A DNA stretch of 64,000 nt, from positions 90,033-154,032 of the forward strand of contig FWWN02000587.1 in NCBI GenBank assembly GCA_900175165.2. The letters run 5' to 3'. A model generated the notes under the pieces. That model was not told where the DNA came from. It searched no databases and saw only the letters and a program-made list of their open reading frames with translations. This document shows positions 13,016 through 26,008 of this stretch, piece by piece. The stretch comes from Rhizomucor pusillus (taxonomy: Eukaryota > Mucoromycota > Mucoromycetes > Mucorales > Lichtheimiaceae). Position numbers and translations under genes: made by a program. The first letter of the stretch is position 1. Each line of letters starts with the position of its first letter.

Positions 13016-16000
13016 ATGACAGAAGCACGGAAAAGAGAACGAGAGAATGACTTGATGATCCTCGACGATGAAGAAGACGATATTATTCAAATTTCAACCA
13101 GCAGGCAGCCGACGTTGCCTGACCTGGCAAAGTTTATGAAAAGCAATCAATGTAAGAATATCTGGATTTAACATGGTTACCGGCGATTGACGAATAGCTT
13201 GCAGCAAAGAAGCCGAGAGTTGATGAATCCTCCGAGATCTACAACGATCAGTTGAGTCTATCGGCGACTTTTGGAAGCATCACACCCGGCGACGAATTCT
13301 TTTCTATCCAAGAAAACCTTCAGTACCCTGATTCACCCAAAGCAGCAACTGCCACTGATTCTGCGACCAAAAACTCAACAATGTCAAATAGCAGCGAAGA
13401 TATTGTTAAAGATCTCGGCTTCATGAATGGGAAAGAAGATGACATCCCATCTTTGTTCGCGTATTATGAAGATCAAATGAAAGATAGGATGCAATCATCC
13501 TTTGCGGCTTCTCTCGAAATCGAGCCTTTGGACCTTACATCAGAACTCGGTTTTACGCTTGCATCCTCATCATCAACGCGGCAAACATTACCGTTAACGC
13601 AAAACAAAAATACATATAAATACAGCAGACCGCCAACAACCGGATCATATATCACAGCAAACTGCCCATTGACCGGCAAAACGCTGTATCTACCCCGCAT
13701 GCAGAGATCCAAAGAGAAGTTTGATGTAGTGAATAAGATCAAGAAGGCTTCATTGCTGTCGAAACCAGTAACACTTATGACGAAAGAGATCGAAGCTGCC
13801 GAAAGGGAACGGAAAATGCGGGAAGAAAAGTAGAATATCACATCCGATTATACACCATTTGACTGGCATCACTCAACTGCATTCGTAGTGAAAGACGAAC
13901 TTTACAGAGAAGACGAAAAAAGAAACGCGATAAAGCAAAGACAGAGCAGCTTTGGGTCGAGAAATACAAACCAAAGGCTTTCATCGACCTCCTGGGCGAT
14001 CAAGTGAGCATTCAACACAGGACCTTTTTAAAGCAATATTCTAATACTGTTCAAAAGCGTGTTAACAGGGATGTCCTCAGATGGATAAAAGAATGGGATT
14101 ATTGCGTGTTTGGAAAGAAACCTACGGCAGAATCAGAACGCGAGAGAGCTATGCGTCAGTACAAGAATGTCTTTGGCAACAGTGCTGCGAGTCGTAAAAT
14201 GGATATTACAGACAAGGTATATATGCACACAACCGAATCCTCTCATGCAATGTCTAAAGGCTCTTCAAATTTCAAAGCCGAAGGATAAACTATTGCGACC
14301 TGATAAAAAGATACTTTTGCTATCGGGACCTCCAGGTTTTGGTAAGACTACCTTGGCACACGTAGCGGCAGTTCACGCTGGTTACAATATCATCGAAATC
14401 AATGCAAGGTAGCTTCCTTCTTTAAAGTTTGAGTAACTGTAGTACTTAGTGCTGTCATTTTTTTTTGCAGTGACGATCGTACCGGTGACGCCATCAAGTC
14501 CAAAGTCAAAGCAGCGTTGGAGATGCAGGCCATCATCAAACAAACAGATACCAGCAAAGATGGAAAGGAAAAGGTGAAAATGGAACAAAAGCCAAATTTG
14601 TTAATCATCGATGAAATTGATGGTGCTAGCAGCAGCGGTGGAAGTGATGTAAGTTCCTGGATTGCAGGTGCCTATGCAAACTGTTACCTAATAAATCTAC
14701 CAATAGAGCTTTATAAAGCAGTTGGTACAATTAGCAACGGCCGATGTATCCAAAGATGATGAAGACGAAAGCGTCAAACGTAAAGGAAAAGGAAAACGAC
14801 CGACACCGTTGTTAAGACCTATCATTTGTATATGCAATGATGCGTACGTTTCCGACCGCTGCATACAGGCATCTCCTTTCTTACATGAACGTTTTTAGTT
14901 ACGCACCGGTCTTGCGTCCGCTACGAGCAATTGCGCAGCATATCCAGTTCCGAAAAATACCAATGTTGACCATCGGCAAACGTCTGCAAGAAATCTGTGA
15001 CGAGGAGGACCTCGAAACTGACCTTCGAACACTGTGTCTTCTTGCAGAGAGCACAGATGGCGATATCAGAAGCTGCTTACACACTTTGCAAGTATGTGTG
15101 GCTAGACTCAACTGTAATACCAAGTTCGATGTAGTGACATTGCCTTTTGATATTTTCTAGTTCATTCGCGGAAAGAGCGATACATTTTCCCGCGAAATGC
15201 TCAAAGAGGCGGGACTAGGACAGAAAGATATGGCCAAGTCTTTGTTCGCTATTTGGGATGAACTATTTTGCGCGATAGATGCTCGTAACCATTCGAGTAT
15301 GCAAATAACGGGTACGAGTGTATACAGAGAGTTCCCAATCTAGCAATCATACTGAAAATATCATGTAGATTCCAAGCAAAGATACCTCAACCGGCTGTTA
15401 CAGACAGTATCGAGCAACGGCGAATATGAACGTATCATGCAAGGTAAACCTGTGTAATTATTCAAGTTCATGTGTACGAACTACATACCCACATAAAACT
15501 ACAAAGGCTGCTTTGAGGCATACCCAAAGATGCGATTTAACGACGTTGCCGGTAAAAAGGTCGTGATGATGAGCGACTGGCTAGACTTTTATGATCATCT
15601 CAACCATCGGGTCAATGACCTACACGAGTACAGTGTTCATGGATATTTACCATTTCCTATCATCAACTTCCATCGATACTTTGCTGGCTCTGTAATCCAA
15701 GATCACAAAGTTGAATATCCCAGGGTCGATTATGAAGTATGCACTAACAGGCGTCGATTGGTTGCAGACAGACTATTAATGGCTTTTCTTAGAAATTCAT
15801 TTCCAAGAAGAGTCACGAGAACCTCATCAATGTCTTCCTAGAAGGCATCAATCCAGCACAGCGACGAGCTTTACACAAGAAAATTATTGTTACAGAATTG
15901 ATACCCCGTTTGCTGCGAATTATATCTCCAGATTTGCGTCCTGTAAGTGAGTTAATATAACTCTTGAAAGCTTTCTAACCACTGTTTGTATAGGTAAATA

Positions 16001-16804
16001 AGCAACTCATAAAGCCAGCAGAAGTAGCTGTGCTTTCAAAACTCGTTAGAACCATGATCGATTTCGGCCTTACATTTATTCAAGATAAGAATGAGGATGG
16101 TCAATTTGTATACAAGTTGGAACCGTGAGTAGTGCTCTTTAATGGATAGGATAACAAGAGTGTGATGTTCTTATTGATTTAGACCCATCGAACAAATTAT
16201 GAATTTCGAGAGATTTGGCATCAAGGGTGTCTTAAATAACAAGTACGCCGTGCGGCAATTAGTGGCACAAGAGGTACGTGATTCAGCATCAAAAATTATC
16301 GGGTATCTAACGTTAGAGTTGCTGTGATAGATCGAGGCCGAATTATTACGCAGACGAGAAGCTGCCATGGAACAGAGAGGTACAAAATTGAGCTTAAAAA
16401 CGAAAAATGCAAGCACCATCCAGTAAGTGTTGAATTATGGTCGATGTTTTACTTACAATGCATGCTGATCAACTGGCAGAGAAACTATCAAACGAGCTTC
16501 AAAAGAGACAATCAAGCCGCAGGTAAGATATGTCAGATGGTTGTTCTATCGTGGGATATAGTATAATTGACATCTCCATGTCCACAGGTTGCAAAGGATT
16601 TCTTCGGACGACCTATTCAGCCAGACACCACACCACGCCGGAACAAGCAAGGTAAATATAAACTGTATTTTCATTAACATTGCATCTTTTATCCACATGT
16701 CACTATCTATAGTGGAGGTATCAAAAGCACCGGTTGCCTATCGTTATCACGAGGGCTTTTCAAATGCCGTGAGGAAACCAATGACTGTCAGCATGTTCTT
16801 GTAG
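13016..16804 (+). CDS. CTF18: Chromosome transmission fidelity protein 18 (CTF18-RFC clamp loader subunit)
   Basis: The large subunit of the alternative RFC complex that loads or unloads PCNA and supports sister-chromatid cohesion and replication checkpoint signalling. The ATG at 13016 begins an acidic N-terminus ([11 protein letters not shown]). A disordered region follows, then [18 protein letters not shown], an inserted [15 protein letters not shown] block typical of Ctf18, and the AAA+ core: Walker [27 protein letters not shown] and Walker [11 protein letters not shown]. The RFC box RPIICICND is interrupted by a small intron. The C-terminal part has [17 protein letters not shown] and ends [21 protein letters not shown], the tail that binds Dcc1-Ctf8. 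About 13 exons. Its stop lies 30 bp from the WSS1 stop, so 3' UTRs must overlap. Confidence is high. Confidence 0.94.
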
Positions 16805-16834
16805 TATGTAAAATTAATAAAGAAGCGGATTTGC

Positions 16835-17969
16835 TTATCGCGGCTGGATATAATCGCATGCTTGACAAGCCCACCACTGCATTTCGTTCTGTAAAGTGCA
16901 TTGAGGACATGACCAATAACCAGTTCCAATATCATTTGTGCTTGCAATGGGTCGTTCAGATAAGCATACTTTGCATGCCAGGACGATATCATCTGCATTG
17001 TGAAATGTGCAGACCGAGCATTCCCATCCTTGCTGCAATTTTTCAGTTGGCTTCTCCGCAATCTTGCGCTTTTTTGGAGTTCGTTGCTGCTCCTCGTCAT
17101 CGGATAGAATGACTACAGGTATTTTGCTGGAGCTTGGTGAATCCGATTCTGGAGATACAGAGTCCTCGGTTTGCAGTCCGCCACAGCACTTTTGGTCTCG
17201 CAAGCGTCGCTCTGCACCCCGAGCAGCCATCTGCGATGGTGTCAGAGTCTTGTCGATGCTTCCTCCTAAACCTGCAAGCCGGACGCCGCCTTTGGGAGCC
17301 ATGATGCTTTGGATTTGTCTTCGTCGCTCTGCAGCTTGAAGAGCTTTCTGCTTTGCCTCCAAAGGTGACAATGTAGCCGAACCTCCCAATCTGCGACCTT
17401 CTCCGCCAAAAATGGTATATCCTCGTTTTCCGGACAGTATAAGCTCGTCCAGTTCGTCATTCAATTCATCAAGCAATCTATAAAACGCTGCATCGTGTGG
17501 TCCTCTCACTATATGCGCTAATCTTTGTAATTGATCGTATTAGTTACCTAATTTGATTAGGATTTTTTTTGAACTTACTCATGGAGCATTGTGCCTAGTA
17601 GATCATTGTAGTCCAAAAACGTTGTATCATCATAGTGAGGACGTAACCGGATGTTGATCTTGTAGCCTCGATTGATGTTGCACCCTAATAAATCTCCCTG
17701 TGAGACTGATATTTCTGACAGTATATTGATACTGCAACTTGCCCAAGAGATTTGGGTTGCCTGGGTAGAACTCGCACAGTTGAGTAACCTCCCAACTTCG
17801 TTTAGTCATTATAGGTGCGACCTGTCAAACGTCAACTCTCTGTTATCTCTTTATGCAATGCAGCAATCAGACTTACCTCTGCAGCAATGCGCTGCAGCAG
17901 CTCAAGTGCCTTGTCAGAATCCTTCTTTCTTTTCAAGACTTTGATCTCTCCAATCACATCGCTGACCAT
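16835..17969 (-). CDS. WSS1: DNA-dependent metalloprotease WSS1 (WLM domain, SPRTN-like)
   Basis: A nuclear protease that degrades proteins crosslinked to DNA, working with Cdc48 and SUMO. Four exons (17877-17969, 17743-17821, 17579-17684, 16835-17522) give 321 aa. The WLM domain spans roughly residues 5-140 with the zinc site HELAH at 92-96 followed by GPHD at about 100-103. The SHP-box-like segment FGGEGRRLGG near 131-140 is the Cdc48 contact seen in the family. A basic linker leads to VVILSDDEE at about 229-237, a canonical SUMO-interacting motif. Two RanBP2-type zinc fingers follow at about 258-284 and 294-321, each C-x2-C-x10-C-x2-C. The second intron begins with GC rather than GT (17742-17741). 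The start was set by the VIGEIKVLK family consensus; an in-frame ATG lies further upstream. Confidence 0.94.
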
Positions 17970-18102
17970 GGACGTCGGGAAAACGAGACATGGAAAAAAT
18001 GCGGAGACAACATTTCTTATCAGCAAAAGCTTGTTTCAGATACACTGGTCTCTTTTTGGATCAACACGCGTGCATTGACTTTTACTGCCCATTATCATCA
18101 GA
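17970..18102. promoter_or_regulatory. Short bidirectional promoter, WSS1 / SulP transporter
   Basis: Only 133 bp separate the two divergent start codons, so both promoters and both 5' UTRs must share this stretch or overlap the genes. I see no clear TATA box. Confidence 0.5.
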
Positions 18103-21100
18103 ATGAGCAGAAGTCAAGAAGAAAGACCGAATGAATTCGGGCCACTCAACGATGCACCGTCGCCCATATCGTCGCCTCCTTCGCATATTCGAGCCGAAGA
18201 CTTACCGTCACGCTCCTACTACTCGTCGCATATCGGCCAGGATCCAAGTACGTATAAACACACACGCATGTCAAGCTGCGACTGATGATTTATTCAATAA
18301 TTGGAAAGATATAGGGGCTCAGTATTCAGCTTCATCCGAATCAATTCGTGCACAGTCCCTAAGGCTAGGGGGCTTGTACATGAAAGATGACATTACGGAT
18401 TCGACCAAAAGGCATATCGATAGAGAGGAGGCACCGTATATCCATCCGCAAAAGTCATCGCCGAAAGCCAAAGCAGTATCTCCATCTAGCAATCTATCTT
18501 TGCTGCTGCAACGTAAGAATGACGTATCAACACAGCCGGAGAACGCCAGAGCAAACGAGGCCCAACCACTTCTTGGGTCTCACCTCGAAGTGACGCGCAC
18601 AACTTCTACGCAGTATCACTCTATTGCAAATTCGATATCCCCATTGGATTCACCGGCACCACGGAGACAGAGCGAACAATTGGAGACTTTCTCGAGCACT
18701 TCAGCGGAGCGCTACGCTAAAGATGCAAGCCCTTGGACGCATGCGGCTGGAAGAGTCCGATCTTCAGTGTCAGCGTTATCCACTATAAGCAGACAGCCAA
18801 CAGCGCTAGTGAAAAGGACACTAACCCGAATGATGTCCTCGATACCTGCTGTAATCCTCGGCGTATTGCTGAATTTGCTGGATGCAATCTCTTATGGTAA
18901 GACAAGGCATATCCAAGGGAGAGAGAAAATTCGTGCACCAATATCCATACCCTATGTATATAGGCATGATTACATTTCCCTTGAACAATCCAATATTTGC
19001 GTCATTTGGACCCGACGGCATCTCCATGTTCTATGTCAGGTGTGTTTGGGTAACACAAAGATACGCTTTGACCAATCTGACATGGGGCGTTATCGTAGTT
19101 GCGTCGTTGCACAACTGGTGTATTCGTGCGGCGGTAGTGCCTTCGCTGGAGTTAATGGAAGGTACGTTCTTTTCTATCCTATTTGTCTGATCTTCTGACT
19201 CATTTGTTTTTATTTTGATGGCATCAGTATGATGATTGAAGGTCTGTTGCGAAAACGACCGTCTTAACCTGTACTTATCTAAAGCTATTATTTTTTTTTC
19301 AAACTTTGCAGTTGTACCATTTCTTCATATCATGTGAGTACATACAGGTGAAGCAATGTCCAGAGTCATTGATACTCACGCAAGTGACACAGGGCAGAGA
19401 AAATCGTGGATGCCGTAGGCAATGAAAATCAAGCAAAGATTGCGGCCTCGACAGTGGTTGCTTTTGCACTTAGCAGCATTTTAACTGGCATAGCATTCTT
19501 TTTACTTGGAGCTCTTAATCTGGGAGCTCTGATGGGCTTTTTTCCACGGCATATTCTGGTGGGCACCATAGGCGGTGTCGGTTGGTTTTTGATTGCCACA
19601 GGCATCGAAGTCTCAGGGCGCCTTGAAGAGAACCTTGCGTATACGTTACCGATGCTGAAAAAGCTCTTTCTGGATACCCACACTTTCGCTCTCTGGTCTT
19701 CAGCGCTCGGAGCCGCTTTGCTACTTCGTCTTATTCAGTATCGTTACACTAGTGCGCTTATTGTCCCTTCGTTCTTTATGCTGCTTCCCTGCGCTTTCTA
19801 TCTGGTCGTTGTTGTTTTTGGACTGGATATCAATGAGGTGCGCGATTCTGGATGGATCTTTCCGTTGGTTGACAGCGACTTGCCATTCTGGCATTTTTAC
19901 ACGTATTATGACTTTACTCTCGTTGATTGGCGAGCTGTGGCACAGACAATTCCAGCGATGCTTGCGCTCACTTTCTTCGGTAGGTGATATATTGCAAAGT
20001 AAGCAGCTCGATGATGTGTTGACACAGTCCTTGCCTAGGTGTCCTTCATGTGCCGATAAATGTGCCTGCTCTTGGGGTTTCAACCAACAACGATAACATC
20101 GATACAAATCGAGAACTAATAGCACATGGCATATCCAACGCTGTTTCTGGTCTCTTGGGATCAGTGCAAAGTAAGTAAAATAACTTCCTTCAGAACCTTA
20201 TCGTTGACTGGTATATTATTCGATAGATTATTTGGTTTATACCAACAGTCTGCTCTTTATTCGCTCCGGGGGTGATAGCCGGTTAGCGGGCGTAATGCTG
20301 GCTTGTGCAACAGCTGCGCTCTGGATGGTTGGACCGTGGATCGTTGGCTATATTCCCGTCATTGTCGTAGGAAGTCTTATTTTCCATCTCGGTCTGGATT
20401 TGCTCAAGGAAGCATTGATCGATACCTGGAGAAGCGTAAACCGCCTGGAATATATCACAATATGCGTAATTATCGCATGTATGAGCGCTCTTGGATTCGT
20501 TGAAGGCATCTTGGTAGGCATAATTATGGCTTGCGTCTTCTTCGTGGTTCAGAATGCAAGAAACAACGACACAATCCGTTCTACGCATACGGGCTCCGAG
20601 CTGCGATCGACTGTTCGACGTGTATTCCAACAACAAAAGTTCCTCAAGCAAGTCGGTCGACAAATACAAGTTATCCGTCTTCAGGGCTATCTCTTCTTTG
20701 GCACCGTAAATCAAGTCGAACGAGCAATCAGAGATATGCTTGATGAAAGAGCATGGGACCTCAGCCCAATCCGGTTTCTGATACTTGATATGCAACTCGT
20801 TCAAGGCCTTGATTTTAGCGCTGCCGAAGCATTTGTTCGCATCCGGCGTCTACTTAATATGCGTGAAGTATACATGATCATATGCAATGTTGCACAGAAA
20901 TCGGATGTCGTAAACGCACTCGTCAAGGCAGGAGTTTGGAACATAGAGAGCGAATGGCATGAATATAGCGACTTGAAATGTTTTGAGTTTCTCAATGATG
21001 CTCTCGAGTGGTGCGAAAATCGCCTGCTTCAATCGTATTTTGATCGCATCGCTCGTCGACATACATCCACGACAGGTAAGCAGCTATATTCTATTGCCGT

Positions 21101-21809
21101 GACATTCTACTCATTTATTCGCAAATACAGGACCTATTAAATTGGATCAGGATGCTGATAGCAGCACACATATTCATATTGACATGATTTCTAAGGCGTC
21201 GCCTAGGCATGAAATGCTTGTCAAAGCCGCTCAGCAAACAGTCCCATTCGGTAAGCACATATGTATTGACTGTAAAATGATTTTTACCTTGCTGACAAGT
21301 GAGCGTTCTACATAGCCGAACGCAGAGATTCTATCTCGCACAAGAATTTTCTTCAACCTACACAGTTGCTTATGCAAGCTTTTGGCGACTTGTCGGACGA
21401 AGAGATACCTGTGGAGTTTTACCACAAGCTGGGTTCATATCTTGAATCGAAGCCCTATGCCCGAGGAGAAGTTGTGTGGAGGGAAGGAGATCCTTGCGAC
21501 GGCCTTGTCGTTCTTGAGCAAGGCACGCTGCGTAGCTTGGTATCCGGCATCAAAGAAGAAGACGTGGTTGTGGAGACGATTCTACCAGGCACCGTCGTTG
21601 GAGAACTGGGGCTCTTCATTGGCAGCCGCCATCGTGCACGATCTCTCGTTGCTGAACAAGACTCTGTTCTTTGGATATTGACGCGCTCTTCATTCGAGAA
21701 GATGAAGCGTGAAAGCCCTGCAGTGGCGAATCAATTTATCCTTTTATCACTGCATTTCTCATCAGAAAGACTCGATATTATGACACGATACGCTTTCCAA
21801 CTACATTAG
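18103..21809 (+). CDS. SulP-family transporter with STAS and cyclic-nucleotide-binding domains (Vsb1/YGR125W-like)
   Basis: A multi-pass membrane protein of the SLC26/SulP fold, probably vacuolar by analogy with yeast Vsb1, which is linked to basic amino acid storage. A long polar, Ser/Pro-rich N-terminus (about 240 aa) precedes the membrane domain. Membrane exons include [71 protein letters not shown] and [24 protein letters not shown] domain follows ([17 protein letters not shown] ... [19 protein letters not shown]). The C-terminal exon is a cyclic-nucleotide-binding-like beta roll ([37 protein letters not shown]). About nine exons with phases checked through 19406. The substrate cannot be read from sequence; sulfate or amino acids are both possible. 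Confidence 0.9.
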
Positions 21810-21969
21810 CACCACCTGTATTGCTACAGAGATACCAACCCTCCGTTACACTTTACTGCTTTCTTGTTGCAATAATACATATCAGTCAGACTGCATGATA
21901 AAAAATGGAAAAACTCTCCGTCCAGAAATGGACAGAAATTTTCATTTTTGACAGCGTTAGTGTATCGCA

Positions 21970-22829
21970 ATGAGACCAAAGACACTGAAAGCGTACAAAC
22001 GCACTTTGCATTCCTATGGAATTACGTTTGGATTACATCCTCCTTATCAGATTATATGTAAGACAATATAAGAGAAGCGTCAGTGTACAATTTTAACAGA
22101 ATGTGATCTAGTGGACGCAGACTTCATTCAAGCAGCGATCGATCAAAAACTGTTTATCGCAGACGAGCTCCCAAAGGTTTTTCAGGACATGACTAAAGAG
22201 TGTAAGACCTAAACGCGACTTTGCTTTACATGTATCTAAAGCTTCCAATAGTTGTCACAGAGTGCACGGTTCAGGAACTTCGTCGAAAAGGGGACAAGGC
22301 ATCAACAGCGGCGTTGGCAGCAAAGAAGTTTGAACGAAAACGATGTCCTCACACAGCGAATCCTATTGCTAGCTCGGAATGTCTAAGGCAGATAATTGGG
22401 GATGAGAACAAGTATAATTACTGTATTGCTAGTCAGAACCTCGAGTTACGAGAGAAATTGCGCCAAGTGCCTGGAGTACCGCTCCTGTACATTAAAGCAC
22501 ACATGGTTATCCTGGAGCAAATGTCATCCGCCACCAAGAAAAGAAAGGCAGAGGTATTGCGGGATGATGTTAATTCACAGTTAGAATCTTGATACTGATA
22601 GTCGTTCCAGAAGGAGCAAGAAAAGCTGATTTCACCTAAAGAGCTGGAATTGCTCAAACAAGCTAAACGAGCTTATGGACTTGATGATTCCGTCAAACAG
22701 CCTCCGAAGAAGAAGAAAAGAGCAAAGGGACCCAACCCTCTTAGTGTCAAGAAGAAAAAGAAAGTTCCACCGCCTCCCCCAAAGAAGAAGAAGGCGGCCG
22801 CGCAATCCAACGAGAACAAACAGCAGTAG
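21970..22829 (+). CDS. UTP23: rRNA-processing protein UTP23 (PIN-like, SSU processome)
   Basis: A nucleolar factor of the small-subunit processome that helps release snR30/U17 during early pre-rRNA cleavage. The N-terminus has KTLKAYKRTLHSYGITFG and PPYQIILDADFIQAAI after splicing; the first intron must end at gatctag because nearer acceptors create a stop. The PIN-like domain contains CVTECTVQELRRKGD, a cysteine/histidine cluster RKRCPHTANPIASSEC that resembles the UTP23 zinc motif, NYCIASQNLELREKLRQVPG and PLLYI. A strongly basic tail, rich in Lys and Pro (KKKKVPPPPPKKKK), ends the protein. Four exons. The gene is compact, starting 160 bp after the SulP stop. UTP23 is preferred to FCF1 because of the tail and the Cys/His pattern. 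Confidence 0.93.
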
Positions 22830-23833
22830 ACTTCACACACTTACCGCATCATACTCCATCACTGTTCATTTACCAAAGCATTGATTCCAACTGATATTTA
22901 TTGACATTGTATTGTAATTTCTATTAGCAGAGACCATTCATGAACAATGTATACTGGATTTGCAGGAGACAAAGCCAGCCAAGCAATCTGCAAGAAGAAT
23001 GAAGTGTAAAATGATAATTGATACCATCTTTGTAAAAATTACAATAGTTACTAAACGCCTTTGAAATCTGCGGAGATATCCATCATCATCGTACTCCTTC
23101 TTTATCAGTAATTCAGGACGATCAGCGTGTTTTTGCCAACAGCTATCCAAGAATAAGTCTGATACTGTAAATCCAACCAGCACTTGTTTGCAGTTACTGA
23201 AAGTTTAGTGGTATTGGAATAGCGTTGATGTAGATGTAGCGCTGATGTGAAGACTGCATATGTAAAATGAAATTATGTGGAGAACGAAATGTGTATAACC
23301 CCTAAATGTATTCCAATAAATCTGGGACCCTGAATAAGACACATTTTGAGAGTTAAAGAACTTTATCTAGAAGATTGGCCTCCCGCAAATAACCATGTGA
23401 CCTGCAAGCAGTCTTTACACAGCCATCTAGACATACACATCAAGGTATGTACTCATTAATACATGCAGAAGACTTATGTTTGAAAAGGTCACCTCGATGA
23501 TAAAAGAAGGATAAATCTATTGACCAAAGATATTTGAAGAGTCGGCCGTCTTTGCAATACCTCTTTCATATATAATACCAAGTATACAGAGCGTTTGTCT
23601 TCATCCATAGATCAATATTGTATCAATACGAGCAGCATTGCAAATATTCTCAGGATACGGTTACCAGGAAACGTACTATGTTTTGCTTTGAGATTTGCTC
23701 ACTGTTCACAAAAGGCCTGATCTGATGCTTGTATTTGCAACAAGCGGCAAAAATTTTCGGAACGGATCTCGCGGGGGGAGAGCAAAGTTCTGTGTGAACC
23801 AGACAGCTTGTACTTTGCAAAGATCAGCGATCG
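22830..23833. other. Intergenic region upstream of DPH2
   Basis: About 1 kb, AT-rich, with no supportable gene. A TATA-like tatataat occurs near 23569 but cannot be tied to a start site. Confidence 0.5.
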
Positions 23834-26008
23834 ATGACAACAGCAAACGGGCCTACCACCTTTGCCGATGACGGACGAGCTGTCATTGAGCGCACTATTG
23901 AAACGACGAGCATTAAACACGAAAATATTGAACGTCTTTATGAGATCGATCGCACAGTGACTAGAATCCTCGAGGGAGGCTACTCAAAAATCGCTTTGCA
24001 ATTTCCAGACGAGCTGTTGGCTGACTCTGCTACTGTTGCTACGCTTCTTCGGGAGAAAACTGGAAAGAATATATACATCTTGGCAGATACGTCTTATGGC
24101 AGTTGCTGTGTGGACGAGGTGGCAGCTGAGCACGTTGATGCCGACCTTATTGTCCACTATGGTCGTTCTTGTCTAAGCCCGTAAGTCAGGAATGGCCAAA
24201 AGGGAAAAAAGGGGGCAGGGTAATTGACAGATATGCATTGAACGCGTGTATAGTACGTCGCGACTCCCTGTCCTCTACGTCTTTGGACAGCAAGATATGG
24301 ATGTGTCTCATTGCATCCAAGAATTCGAAGCATTGTTTCCTGACAAGTCAACTCCTGTAATCATTATGTGCGATGTGGAATACTCATATGCAGTTGGTGA
24401 GTCGAGAAGAATTCAAGAATGTGAGGAGAATGTAGAACTAAAGTTGGATGCAGAAACTTTGACCAATAGATTGTCAGAAACCTACTCGCATATTATCCCT
24501 ACAAAAATTCAGATTGAATCCGGTCTGCAGTCAACGCTAAATGACAGTGTCGCTTGCAAGCAAGCACCGCAAGCAGCAGCAGCAGCAGGAGGAGGAACAG
24601 ATGAGAGGAGGAGAGGAGGACGACACTATGAGTTACCAGAAGATACATCCCTTGAATCTTGTTCTATATTCTTCATTGGAACTGAGAGTTTAACTTTGAC
24701 AAACATAATTATGGTTCACAACAAATGCCCGGTAAGTTAACAACAACAGGAGCGTAAAGCATCAGCAGACAACAGCAAGTAGTTGTGACTGACAGGAGTA
24801 CTTAAGATTTTCACTTATGACCCGAGATCCAAGATTGCACGGAAAGAGACCTTACAAGTGAACCGAATGTTAATGAAGCGGTAAGGAGAAGAAGGAATTC
24901 TGAGAACGATACAGCGATCCATAATCGACCAATCGGATAGCTATTCACTAGTGCAAAAGGCAAAAGATGCTGACACCATTGGCATTGTTGTCGGTACACT
25001 CGGCGTGGGTAAGCATTTGCCGGTGCAACATTGCACCATTCATGTCGGATGTTTCTAATCGAATCATCCCAGCCTCATACTTGGATATAATCAACCATCT
25101 CAAAAAGCTTATCAACTCCTCGGGTCGCAAGTCGTATACTTTTGTAATGGGGAAATTGAATGTAGCCAAAATGGCAAACTTTATGGAAGTAGACTGCTAC
25201 GTTCTTGTAGCATGTCCTGAAAATAGTTTGATTGACTCAAAGGTATGTCGTGCGAAAAAAGGAGGGTAGGATCTTTTGATTGACCTTTGACTTATGTCTT
25301 TGCAGGAGTTTTACCGCCCAATTGTCACCCCATTTGAGCTTGAGCTAGCGCTTGTCAGGTAAGGCCTCCTTATTCTCAAGTGGGCTTTGCTAGTCCCCTT
25401 TTTTATAATGAAACGTGCACTAGATCCAAGGAGTGGACCGGTGATTACATTACCGACTTTTCAAAACTTCTACCTGCTTCGCGAACGGATGGTTTTACAT
25501 ATGACGAGGTAGGGGTGCGACCCAAGTCAGTATTACAACATCCAGGTTTTTTATTGAGACATTTCCCTAGGGCGTCCATGAGGATGGGTCCAGTGATGAG
25601 GAACCGCATTTTTCCCTGGTCACAGGGCAGTACAAATCAAAACCTTTCAAGAGGGCGGGTGTCAAAGAAGTTGGTATGGCGTCAAACTGAACTTTACGCA
25701 TATCAGCCTTATTAATGTGCGAATAGGAGCAGGAGAAGTACTCACAAGCAAACTAACGGACCTCACGATCAAAGACCAAAATATGAGCATATCGAGATTG
25801 CTAAACAGCACAGCAGGTGAGGGCGACGCTAAGACCAGGTTATAAGAAAACGACGGTTGAACATGCGTCAAATGGAAATGTAGGGATGCACCTGCAAAAC
25901 CGATCTTTCAGGGGGTTGGAACAGAGGCTCGGTGAGGATGAGGCTGGAACTGTTCAGGAAGGCCGCTCGGGTATTGCAAGAGGATACCAGGATGAAAAGA
26001 ATCTCTGA
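23834..26008 (+). CDS. DPH2: Diphthamide biosynthesis protein 2
   Basis: Partner of Dph1 in the radical-SAM-like Fe-S complex that starts diphthamide formation on the elongation factor eEF2 histidine. Opening domain: [28 protein letters not shown], then [26 protein letters not shown] with the first Fe-S cysteine region. The middle domain has [17 protein letters not shown] and [16 protein letters not shown]. The third has [17 protein letters not shown] and [14 protein letters not shown], then [16 protein letters not shown]. The last exons encode [10 protein letters not shown] and [11 protein letters not shown], a conserved DPH2 ending, so the gene runs to 26008 rather than stopping at 25690; this needs two extra introns after KEVG. 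An insertion rich in Ala, Gly and Arg ([18 protein letters not shown]) in the first half is unusual. About nine exons. Confidence 0.92.

Noticed and set aside
25688..25690. Stop codon at 25690 as the end of DPH2
   Set aside because: The conserved DPH2 ending ([16 protein letters not shown]) appears downstream and can be joined in phase by two introns.
25380..25715. Plus-strand 111-codon frame inside DPH2
   Set aside because: It crosses several DPH2 introns in mixed frames; the spliced DPH2 exons explain the conserved parts.
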